Of a DNA stretch of 64,000 bases, positions 53,473 to 61,563 are shown piece by piece. Under the pieces are notes generated by a model, which saw only the letters and a program-made list of their open reading frames with translations, searched no databases and was not told the DNA's origin. The translations under genes and the position numbers were made by a program. Every line of letters begins with the position of its first letter. Position 1 is the first letter of the stretch. This DNA comes from UBA6183 sp943372215 (lineage in GTDB: Bacteria; Bacteroidota; Bacteroidia; UKL13-3): assembly GCA_943372215.1 (NCBI GenBank), contig CALRXU020000012.1, forward strand, positions 1 to 64,000, written 5' to 3'.

Positions 53473-54726
53473 ATGCGCCAAAAGCTGTCTGTATTATTCC
53501 TGCTGTTGCTTTTAGTAACAAGCCAAATTAAAGCCTTGGTTTATGACAATCAGATTTATGACAGCAAGGTTAAAACAGTACAGGTTATTAAACCAGGTAC
53601 GCAAGACAGGTATCCTATTGTTTCGTTAAATGGCTCGGATAAACTTGAGCTGAGTTTTGATATGTTAGGCAACCAAAACGAGTACTTTCAGTACACCATT
53701 ATTCATTGTGATGCAAATTGGAGTCCTACCCCACTGAATCAAAACGAATACATTAAAGGATTAACATTTGATAACATCAATGACTTTAAATTCTCCACCA
53801 ATACCTACGTAAAATATGTACACTACTCTGTGCTGTTGCCCAATGAGAACATGCGGCCACTCATTGCAGGCAACTATATCATTAAAGTGTACCGTAATTT
53901 TGATGAAGAAGACTTGTTGCTTACCAGAAAAATGATGGTGATTAATCAGGCAATTAGTATTGAAGGCACAGCACGACCAGCCTCCTTGGCACAAGCAAGA
54001 TACACCAAACAGGAATTAAACTTTACGGTGAATTATAGGGGATTTATCATGCCTGATCCCTTTAGGGATGTGAGTGTGGTGATTATGCAAAACTCTCGGT
54101 GGGACAATGCGCTAACTGGCTTAAAACCTTTATTTATTAGGGACAATACCTTAGATTATAATTATTTTGACCAAACCTTGTTTGATGGTGGTAACGAGTT
54201 TCGTTTTTTTGACATCAGAAACCTGAGGCAGTTTAGCCAAAATGTGCGCACCAAAGTACTGGACAGCATGTACAGGTGTTACCTCAACTTTGAAGAATCA
54301 AGGGGTAGTAAACAATACTTTTTTTACAACGACTTTAACGGAAAACGGGTAATCGATAACAGAGAAGGACAAAATGTAGCCATTGATGGAGATTATGCGG
54401 CCATCACTTTTTATTTGTTAAGTATGAATAAACTGGAACAGGATGTGTATGTTTTTGGTGAATTTAGTGATTGGCGTTTGCTACCAGAAAACAAAATGTT
54501 TTACAACAAAAACAGGGCTAGATATGAGCTAGATGCAACCTTAAAGCAAGGCCGTTATGAATATAAGTATGCTGTTGCCAACAGTGATGGTGCGCCAGAT
54601 GAAAGTACATTTGAAGGCAACCACGCACAAACTGAAAACGAATACCTCATTCTGATTTACCACAAACACGTTCAGTTTAAGTATGATGAATTGGTAGGCA
54701 TGAAATTGATTAAGGCAGGACCCTAA
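53473..54726 (+). CDS. DUF5103 exported protein
   Basis: A 417-aa protein with signal peptide (about 1-21). The N-terminal domain has YPIVSLNGSDKLELSFD and FQYTIIHCDANW, and the C-terminal part has VYVFGEFSDWRL and GRYEYKYAV, reminiscent of a carbohydrate-binding-like (CBM48/AMPK-like) fold. This is the DUF5103 family, widespread in Bacteroidota and often encoded near T9SS genes; role unknown. It starts 3 bases after the ABC-F stop, so the two are co-transcribed. Confidence 0.8.
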   Translation: MRQKLSVLFLLLLLVTSQIKALVYDNQIYDSKVKTVQVIKPGTQDRYPIVSLNGSDKLELSFDMLGNQNEYFQYTIIHCDANWSPTPLNQNEYIKGLTFDNINDFKFSTNTYVKYVHYSVLLPNENMRPLIAGNYIIKVYRNFDEEDLLLTRKMMVINQAISIEGTARPASLAQARYTKQELNFTVNYRGFIMPDPFRDVSVVIMQNSRWDNALTGLKPLFIRDNTLDYNYFDQTLFDGGNEFRFFDIRNLRQFSQNVRTKVLDSMYRCYLNFEESRGSKQYFFYNDFNGKRVIDNREGQNVAIDGDYAAITFYLLSMNKLEQDVYVFGEFSDWRLLPENKMFYNKNRARYELDATLKQGRYEYKYAVANSDGAPDESTFEGNHAQTENEYLILIYHKHVQFKYDELVGMKLIKAGP

Positions 54727-54727
54727 T

Positions 54728-55390
54728 TTAAGTTGTTATTGCTTCGGCCTTCTTCATGTTAGATGGATAGCTTTTACAAAACGAACTAATTTTACACTCC
54801 AAACATTTTGGATTTCTGGCCACACAAACATATCTCCCATGCAAAATGAGCCAATGATGTGCGCGCGATACCACTTCTTGTGGGAGAAACTTGATGAGTT
54901 GCTCCTCGCTTTGTTTAGGAGTTTTTGCACCTATGGTTAAACCTAACCTATTACTTACCCTAAACACATGCGTATCAACAGCCATAGCAGGTTGATTAAA
55001 AATAACAGAAGCAATTACGTTGGCTGTTTTTCTGCCTACTCCGGGCAACTTGATTAAGTCATTTATCTCAGCAGGTACTTCGCTGTTAAAATCGGCAACC
55101 AGCATAGTAGCCATCCCTATTAAATGTTTGGCTTTGTTGTTGGGATAACTCACACTTCTGATGTACCCAAACACATCTTCAAACTCCGCTTTACTTAATA
55201 TTTCTGGTGTTGGAAAAGCCTTAAACAAAGCAGGAGTTACTTGATTAATGCGCTTATCTGTGCATTGTGCTGATAGAATTACGGCAATCAATAACTGAAA
55301 TGGATTCTCGTAATAAAGTTCTGTTTCTGCATCCGGTTGGTTTTTACTAAAGTAAGCCACAAACGCTTCAAATCTTTCTTTTCGCTTCAT
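54728..55390 (-). CDS. nth: Endonuclease III
   Basis: A 220-aa base-excision-repair glycosylase/AP lyase for oxidised pyrimidines. The helix-hairpin-helix LPGVGRKTANV carries the catalytic Lys121, and Asp139 is in AVDTHVFRVSNRL. The 4Fe-4S cluster is complete (Cys189, 196, 199, 205; spacing C-x6-C-x2-C-x5-C). The gene is convergent with the DUF5103 gene, with one base between the stops. Confidence 0.95.
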   Translation of the reverse strand: MKRKERFEAFVAYFSKNQPDAETELYYENPFQLLIAVILSAQCTDKRINQVTPALFKAFPTPEILSKAEFEDVFGYIRSVSYPNNKAKHLIGMATMLVADFNSEVPAEINDLIKLPGVGRKTANVIASVIFNQPAMAVDTHVFRVSNRLGLTIGAKTPKQSEEQLIKFLPQEVVSRAHHWLILHGRYVCVARNPKCLECKISSFCKSYPSNMKKAEAITT

Positions 55391-55479
55391 TACTCAACAA
55401 GATTTTTTAGTTTATATGAAATGGTAATTGGGGCTACTGAACATGGATTATTAGCCGATTTTTAGGTTACTTAGAATGG

Positions 55480-55665
55480 CTATTTAAACAACCCCTTTGC
55501 AATTAAGTAAGGAACAATAAGCCAAAGCAATCCTTTAATAAGAAAAAAGAAGAAACCAACCCAACCAATTCTTTTAATCCATTGCATCGCGCCCTTACGT
55601 TTCCCATGTGGAACTGGGCATTCCAAGGGTTTATCGTTGGTTTTATCAATTTCCTGAATATTCAT
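55480..55665 (-). CDS. Small single-pass membrane protein
   Basis: A 61-aa protein with a polar N-terminus containing one Cys and a basic patch (HGKRKGAMQWIKRIG), then a strongly hydrophobic segment (WVGFFFFLIKGLLWLIVPYLIA). The positive-inside rule puts the N-terminus in the cytoplasm. Similar short proteins are common in Bacteroidota but unnamed. Coding is supported by its length, ATG start and membrane segment only. It is 89 bases upstream of nth on the same strand. Confidence 0.6.
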   Translation of the reverse strand: MNIQEIDKTNDKPLECPVPHGKRKGAMQWIKRIGWVGFFFFLIKGLLWLIVPYLIAKGLFK

Positions 55666-56118
55666 AAAGGAATTACAATATTATTACTATTCAATAGCAT
55701 AAACAATAGTCAACAAATAAAGTTGTGAAAACTAAATTTAATATCATTGACCTCGACACCCAAAAGAGTAAAAAACTGCCTTTGAATTGAATCAATAATC
55801 GGCCAATATTCAGGCTAAACTGCGGAGGGCTTCGCCATAATTTGAGGAATTGTAAATTAGTTTGGGGTATAGTAACACCTTAAAAGTAACCAACAAGACA
55901 TATCATCCCTCACCAAACTAGTCACAAAACACTGTTTATCAATAAATAACACAAAAATGAATGATAACTTTAGAATATACACTTGTTTACAAAACCTGTG
56001 CAAATGTGATTAATTGTAGCTCAAGCACCAACAAGTATGCCCTAAATTGCAGTTGGTATTGTTGTGTGTTAATACTAACAACGCACATGCATACGTTATC
56101 AATATAATCAGTAAAGTG
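55666..56118. other. Intergenic region without recognised genes
   Basis: About 450 bases before the TonB-like gene. No credible ORF, tRNA or terminator is visible. An 8-base inverted repeat (TAGTTTGG at about 55858 and CCAAACTA at about 55912) is weak. The upstream extension of the TonB frame (56047-56118) has no family-like sequence and is treated as leader. A promoter for the TonB-like gene is expected here but was not identified. Confidence 0.5.
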
Positions 56119-57009
56119 ATGGAAAATGTATCAGTACAAGAACGAAACAGCAAATTAGTTGGATACGCAACAACAACGCTTTTCCATGGGCTTATTTTGC
56201 TGTTGTTATGGATGGTGGTTTGGGGACAACCTGACCCTCCGCTAGATTCTGGAGGCTCAGGATTTACAGTAGCGTTGGGTCTTGAAGAAGCGGGTGGCTC
56301 CAGTTTAGTTCCCGTTGATGACCCCAGTGTGCAAGAACCTACCCCTCCTACTCCTGACCCACAAACTACAGAGCAGCCCGTAGTAACCCAAGATGAGGGT
56401 GAAGAAAATACCGTTATTGACCCTCCCAAAACTGAGCCTAAAAAAACAGAACCCAAAAAGCCAATAGAAAAACCAATTGTTAAACCCATAGAAAAACCAG
56501 CCGTTAAGCCAGTAGAACAACCCAGGAAAGCTGACGAGAAAAGTTTATTCAAGAAACGAACCACCACGCGTGCAGATGAAAGTGGTTATGGGGCTGGTGA
56601 AGCACCGGGTAACCAAGGTGCCGCAGATGGCGATCCCAATGGAGACCCTAATGGAAATGGCTACGGAAACGGAGGCAATGGAAGTGGAACTGGCATAGGC
56701 GATGGTATAGGTAGTGGCAGTGGTGGTAACGGAGTAGGTGCTTATGAGTTAAAAGGCCGCACCTTATCGCGTAGACCAGTTATTGAAGACAACACCAAAG
56801 AAACAGGCAAAGTGGTGGTAAGTATTGTGGTTGACCGTTCAGGAAGGGTTACCAAGGCCATGCCAAACCAAAAAGGAACCACTACTTTAAATCCAACCTT
56901 GTTGGAAAAAGCCAAACAAGCTGCTTTAGACACCCGCTTTTCTCCAAACACCAATGCGCCAGAGGAGCAATTTGGTACGATGACTATTGTATTTAAATTT
57001 AAGCCTTAA
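56119..57009 (+). CDS. TonB-like energy transducer
   Basis: A 296-aa protein. The ATG at 56119 is chosen because it places the single membrane anchor (FHGLILLLLWMVVWG) near the N-terminus, as in TonB; the open frame upstream adds nothing recognisable. A Pro/Lys/Glu-rich spacer (EPKKTEPKK, repeated KPIEKP) crosses the periplasm, followed by a Gly/Asn/Asp-rich low-complexity stretch. The C-terminal domain has GKVVVSIVVDRSGRV and a FSPNTNAPEEQFG stretch, typical of TonB/TolA-type ends. It links the proton motive force to outer-membrane receptors; no exbB or exbD is adjacent. It overlaps the convergent glycosyltransferase by 11 bases. Confidence 0.8.
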   Translation: MENVSVQERNSKLVGYATTTLFHGLILLLLWMVVWGQPDPPLDSGGSGFTVALGLEEAGGSSLVPVDDPSVQEPTPPTPDPQTTEQPVVTQDEGEENTVIDPPKTEPKKTEPKKPIEKPIVKPIEKPAVKPVEQPRKADEKSLFKKRTTTRADESGYGAGEAPGNQGAADGDPNGDPNGNGYGNGGNGSGTGIGDGIGSGSGGNGVGAYELKGRTLSRRPVIEDNTKETGKVVVSIVVDRSGRVTKAMPNQKGTTTLNPTLLEKAKQAALDTRFSPNTNAPEEQFGTMTIVFKFKP

Positions 57010-58006
57010 CTGCTTTTAAAACTGGCTTCGCCAATAACCAACCTTTTTGCCAAAAGGAAGTTTGGGCAAAAATATAATGCCTGCATAATAACAACCAGCC
57101 AAAAGACCTTGGGGCGTTAGAGGCCAGTTTAAACCAAACAGCAGATTGTAATGCTGTAAACAACTCATTGCTATCAGCATTCTCCTGATATAACCTGTTA
57201 AGTAAGTGCATTAATCTGCTAAATTCTTGTTGAGAGGTTCGCTTAGGTTGAATTCTGTTGAGTTCTTGCGCCAAAAATAACACGTCATCCTTACTTAGTT
57301 TGGGAAATAAATACTCGAGGTGTAATTGCTTGAGCAAAACATTGTGGGTTGAAACTGTTTTTTGGTGTGCACGATGTGTACCTTGATTGGCCCTGATGAC
57401 AAGCAATACCTGCTCTACATTTCCAAAGGTTGTTGTACGAATCAACCGCATCCAAAGTTCCAAATCCTCAGTAAATTCAAAGCGGGCATCATACAACTGT
57501 TGTTTAAATGGTTTAATCACATCGGCCCTTATCATTATGCTGGCATGGTGAAACACAGACCTGTTCATCAATTCATACAACATTATATGGTGCTTACTTG
57601 GAGGTTGAATAACTTTTCCAGTATGCAACCTAAACCAGGTTCCACATACCCCAATCTCAGGGTGTTGTCTCATGTAGTCTAGCTGGTATTGAAAACGTTC
57701 GGGCAATGACTCATCATCAGCATCCATGCGGGCAATAAAATCGCCCTTAGCCTCAGCAACACCTTTGTTTAAAGCCGCAACAATACCTTGGTTTTTGGCA
57801 AAATGAATCACTTTAATACGCTGATCTGTGAAACCATTTATCAATTCGAGTGAATTGTCAGTGCTTCCGTCATTAACAATAATAAACTCAAAATGAGTAT
57901 ATGTTTGATAGAGTATGCTTTGAATGGCTTGCTTAACGGTTGATGCAGCATTATAAACAGGCATCACTACCGAAACAAGAGGTTGGTATGAAATTGCGCT
58001 TTTCAT
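56999..58006 (-). CDS. Glycosyltransferase family 2
   Basis: A 335-aa GT-A-fold glycosyltransferase. The N-terminus VVMPVYNAASTVKQAIQSIL and IIVNDGSTDNSLE bind the nucleotide sugar, and MDADDES is the DxD metal site. It probably adds a sugar to a surface polysaccharide or lipid-linked chain; the substrate cannot be read from sequence. It is the last gene of the overlapping polysaccharide operon, overlapping the previous gene by 4 bases. Confidence 0.85.
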   Translation of the reverse strand: MKSAISYQPLVSVVMPVYNAASTVKQAIQSILYQTYTHFEFIIVNDGSTDNSLELINGFTDQRIKVIHFAKNQGIVAALNKGVAEAKGDFIARMDADDESLPERFQYQLDYMRQHPEIGVCGTWFRLHTGKVIQPPSKHHIMLYELMNRSVFHHASIMIRADVIKPFKQQLYDARFEFTEDLELWMRLIRTTTFGNVEQVLLVIRANQGTHRAHQKTVSTHNVLLKQLHLEYLFPKLSKDDVLFLAQELNRIQPKRTSQQEFSRLMHLLNRLYQENADSNELFTALQSAVWFKLASNAPRSFGWLLLCRHYIFAQTSFWQKGWLLAKPVLKAVKA

Positions 58007-59151
58007 AGCTGTATGGCCCTATACAAAGATAAAAACTGCTCAAATTGAATATGGCTATTGTACTGCTCTGCGGTTATCTGTGCTGATTTTTGCTTTTGTG
58101 GCTCAAGGTCTTTTGATTCCAATAATGCAATCATGGCCTGAGCCAATTCTGCACCATTGCCTGGTTCTATTAATATACCATTGCCACTTACCATGCTTGC
58201 TAGGCCTCCCGTATTGGAAAATATCACTGCGTTGCCTCTGCTTAGTGCCTCCAATGCAAACATGGAGACCCCTTCGTATAATGAAGGCAATAACACCACA
58301 TCAGCTTGATCTAACTTATTCAATACCTCATGGTGGGGAAGCTCTTTCAACAATTCGACAAACGCATATGGTTTGATTTGGTTTGCAAAATACCCATGCA
58401 AGCTGCCATTTCCTACAATGGTTAGTGTTGCTCCTAATTGATTAAAATATTTTTCAACCAATGGCAATGCTTCTAATAATTGAATAAACCCTTTTTGTTT
58501 GTATCCCTCTTCATCCATCCGTCCTAACATAAAGAATTTTCGCTGCTTATTGATAACTTGTACTTTTTGCTTTGTGGGATGAATAATGTTAGTTAGTATT
58601 CCGGCACTTTTAAGCTGCGAGCCAAACAACACCTTCTGGTGCGCAAACTTAAGGTGGTATGAATTGGTTGCTGAAAGGTGTTTAACATGATTTGCAGCGA
58701 GGTACTTCCAGAAAAACCTGCGCAATTTGTATTTTTTGTGTTTACCAAACAGCAAATATTCCGTATCGCTGGTGGAATGAAAACGAACCACCGTTTTTTT
58801 CAGCACTTGCTGGTTGAGTGAAGCTATTAACAATGGCGCATCTCCTGTTTCTACCAAAATCATGTCGTAATGGTGGTTGCTATGCAATGCATTTATTCTT
58901 CCGGCAAGTTTACCATACTCATAAAATAATCCCAAAGCCCACACTTTTAATTCTGGGTGATACCTGTGAACATGAAGAAGTTTATGCACCAGCGGTTCTT
59001 GCTCCTTTGCATCTAACAATTGTGGCGTTAACACATCAACCTGAATTCCCTGATTAAGGAGGGTTTGTATCAGCTGAACAAAGGCATGAACATAACCACT
59101 TTGTTGAGGTAAAAAAACAGGGCAATATATGAGTATACGATTAGGATGCAC
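58003..59151 (-). CDS. Glycosyltransferase family 4
   Basis: A 382-aa GT-B glycosyltransferase. The C-terminal half has LGRMDEEGYKQKG, LTIVGNGSL and the Glu-containing LPSLYEGVSMFALEALSRG block followed by FSNTGG, all typical of GT4. The start is a GTG at 59151 (no ATG nearby gives the standard N-terminus RILIYCPVFLPQQSGY). It overlaps the flippase gene by 11 bases and the next gene by 4. Confidence 0.85.
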   Translation of the reverse strand: MHPNRILIYCPVFLPQQSGYVHAFVQLIQTLLNQGIQVDVLTPQLLDAKEQEPLVHKLLHVHRYHPELKVWALGLFYEYGKLAGRINALHSNHHYDMILVETGDAPLLIASLNQQVLKKTVVRFHSTSDTEYLLFGKHKKYKLRRFFWKYLAANHVKHLSATNSYHLKFAHQKVLFGSQLKSAGILTNIIHPTKQKVQVINKQRKFFMLGRMDEEGYKQKGFIQLLEALPLVEKYFNQLGATLTIVGNGSLHGYFANQIKPYAFVELLKELPHHEVLNKLDQADVVLLPSLYEGVSMFALEALSRGNAVIFSNTGGLASMVSGNGILIEPGNGAELAQAMIALLESKDLEPQKQKSAQITAEQYNSHIQFEQFLSLYRAIQL

Positions 59152-60595
59152 TGTTTTTGGAAGCTAGGTTGGTTTTGCGTTGAACCAAATTGATAAAAAT
59201 CAACATGAACTCATTTTTAAATACCCAATATTGAAGGCCAGCATAAATAAACGAGCAAGTAATAACATTAAATAAAATTAATAATCCGCCTGAATGAACG
59301 TGTTGTTTACTTAAGTACATTACAGGAATAAACAAACAGCTAATTACAGCAGATTTCAACATTCTGGATATCCTAAATGGAATGGCGAATTTCTTGTTGG
59401 CGTAATAAAGGGTAATCAACATAACACTTGACTCTGTAAGCAGCATAGCTAGTGCAGCGCCATTATGCAAAAAATGAGGTATAAGCAATACATTCAGCAC
59501 CACATTAATCAGCATCCCAAAAAAAACAGCAACAAGCAGTAGCTTATCATTACCTGATGCTGATAAAATTTGCATACCAAACAAATTGTTTAACCCAATA
59601 ATTAAAGGTAAAAAACTAAACAACCGCATAGCGGTCACTGCTTGCTCAAAAGCTACTCCCGAAAAAATACGCAGTAGCTCAGGAGCCAAATAAAATAATC
59701 CAAAACCTATAGGTATAGCTAAATCAACAATAAAGTTATAAGAAGTAGTAAGGTGCTGAGGATGCTTGATATCTGCAGCAAAATTACGTGCCGATTTCGG
59801 TATTAATACTGTGCCAAGGGCTGTAACAATAGGTATTCCAATTTTAGTAAGCTTAATAGCTGAGGTGTACATGCCAATAGAGGCTGCTGTTCCTAAAAAA
59901 CCAATCCAAGCCGTATCAAATACAGTATACATGGTAATGCATACATTCATCAGAAAAATGAGAAAAATGGGTTTGAAATGCCTGGACATATTTAACCCTG
60001 AAAATGTAATTTTCACTTTGCTGAGCGCATACACTACATTAAGTAAATGTCCTAGAATAACACCACTTACCACCAGCACCAAATAGTTAAATACATCATC
60101 CGGTTGTTTTACCAACCACACCAAAAATATTACGGTAAGAATGCGCATGAGCACTGATCTTATGGTAATGATTCTAAAATCCTCTAGACCCGAAAATAGC
60201 CAGTCAATAGATAAAAAACCCAATACCACTTGTAAGCCAGCAACGGCAAATAGTGCAATGTTTTGTTGCAATAAAGGTACTGTAAATATTACAATGGCAT
60301 AAACAATGGAGCTGATGATTGCAGTAATCAAGTTAAGCAGAATGAGTTCACTAACCAGTTTATGAAGTGCTTCTTTATTGTCCTTTGCTTTGGCCACCTC
60401 CCTTACCCCATAAATGGGAATGCCCAAGGAAGCGGTTAGCATAAAGTACTTGCTAAATTGCATGGCAAAATGGGCATTTCCCAAACCTTCTGGCCCAAGC
60501 ACATGAGCAATGTACGGGAAAACCAATATCGGAAAAATGATATTGCTACCTATCAATAAAATATTGAAGATGAAATTTCTTTTAACGGATAGCAT
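59141..60595 (-). CDS. Polysaccharide flippase, Wzx/RfbX-like
   Basis: A 484-aa membrane protein with about 12-14 hydrophobic segments and no large soluble domain. The N-terminal NFIFNILLIGSNIIFPILVFPY and ARVLGPEG-like block (AHVLGPEGLGNA) are typical of the Wzx family (MOP superfamily). It would move lipid-linked sugar units across the inner membrane for assembly outside. Co-transcription with three glycosyltransferases supports this. It overlaps the upstream gene by 14 bases and the downstream one by 11. Confidence 0.85.
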   Translation of the reverse strand: MLSVKRNFIFNILLIGSNIIFPILVFPYIAHVLGPEGLGNAHFAMQFSKYFMLTASLGIPIYGVREVAKAKDNKEALHKLVSELILLNLITAIISSIVYAIVIFTVPLLQQNIALFAVAGLQVVLGFLSIDWLFSGLEDFRIITIRSVLMRILTVIFLVWLVKQPDDVFNYLVLVVSGVILGHLLNVVYALSKVKITFSGLNMSRHFKPIFLIFLMNVCITMYTVFDTAWIGFLGTAASIGMYTSAIKLTKIGIPIVTALGTVLIPKSARNFAADIKHPQHLTTSYNFIVDLAIPIGFGLFYLAPELLRIFSGVAFEQAVTAMRLFSFLPLIIGLNNLFGMQILSASGNDKLLLVAVFFGMLINVVLNVLLIPHFLHNGAALAMLLTESSVMLITLYYANKKFAIPFRISRMLKSAVISCLFIPVMYLSKQHVHSGGLLILFNVITCSFIYAGLQYWVFKNEFMLIFINLVQRKTNLASKNSAS

Positions 60596-61562
60596 GTTTG
60601 CAAAAAAACACTAACGAACCTGCATAATACGAAATTTGTTTGATATCATACCGTTGTAAGAAGGTATCGGATATGTGTAGCTTTGTATGGCTGGTAATAA
60701 TAGGCAGGGCTTCTGTTGGTTTAGTAATGAGAGGTTGTTGGGCTTCTTTTAACAATATGCTCAGCCCACCTGCATGATTACCAATAACAGGAGTACCCAC
60801 AAGTAAACTTTCATGAGCCACCCTATTCCATCCCTCAGGAAAAGCACTAAAACAAATGGTATATTGTGAAGATGCCAATTGGTTTAGGTATGCTTGATGG
60901 GAAAGATGCAATACCTTATAAGTAGCTGTTTTTTTAGCGGCCGTTGGATCTGGGGTTGTAAAATAGCAGATAAATCCGGAAGCGTTTAATTGACCAATCA
61001 ACGTAAATATTTCCTGATCTTGCTTAATGCCATATTGCCCAAAACAAACCAGCTTAGGCTGTTTAACCAATGTTTTATACCGTTCATAAAGGCTCACATC
61101 ATATAAATTTGGCACAAGGTGTATCTGCTCGTTTGAAACCCCTTGATTGATTAGCCAGGTTTTCCAATATTCGGATACCACTACTACTTGTAGAGACATC
61201 CACCCAGTTTTGAGCACATGAATAAGCAATTTGGCATTAAGGTGGTAAAACAAACTGTGTTTTTGTTGGTGGTGATAGTGATGCCATACCAAAACCATGG
61301 TACTTCTCCGAAATAAGCAAGCCAGCAACACAGGGATTGCCAACCGTTGAACGGTAATTTGCACTTTAGCAGTGGCATGTTTAAAGGCGTAATACCAAAG
61401 TTTAATAAAGGAAAAAAGTCCTTTGGTTTGTTGTGGGTAGCGAAAACTGGTTAACTCTAAATTAAGACATTGGGCAAGGTGATGGCCGAGCATCATTTCA
61501 TGCCGATAACCGCCTGTTTTTACGCTTCCATGAGAGATATAGTGTATGCCGTTGTTGTGCAA
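60582..61562 (-). CDS. Glycosyltransferase, GT4-like
   Basis: A 326-aa protein with the N-terminal block IHYISHGSVKTGGYRHE and the C-terminal nucleotide-sugar site region ICFSAFPEGWNRVAHESLLVGTPVIG followed by GGLSILL, a GT4 pattern. The middle is His/Tyr-rich and divergent, so family assignment is moderate. The start is a TTG at 61562, forced by a stop directly upstream; the upstream gene ends 1 base earlier. Confidence 0.7.
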   Translation of the reverse strand: MHNNGIHYISHGSVKTGGYRHEMMLGHHLAQCLNLELTSFRYPQQTKGLFSFIKLWYYAFKHATAKVQITVQRLAIPVLLACLFRRSTMVLVWHHYHHQQKHSLFYHLNAKLLIHVLKTGWMSLQVVVVSEYWKTWLINQGVSNEQIHLVPNLYDVSLYERYKTLVKQPKLVCFGQYGIKQDQEIFTLIGQLNASGFICYFTTPDPTAAKKTATYKVLHLSHQAYLNQLASSQYTICFSAFPEGWNRVAHESLLVGTPVIGNHAGGLSILLKEAQQPLITKPTEALPIITSHTKLHISDTFLQRYDIKQISYYAGSLVFFCKHAIR

Positions 61563-61563
61563 A

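Noticed and set aside
55666..56118. Possible small RNA or tRNA in the intergenic region
   Set aside because: No cloverleaf, terminator or clear promoter was found; only a weak 8-base inverted repeat.
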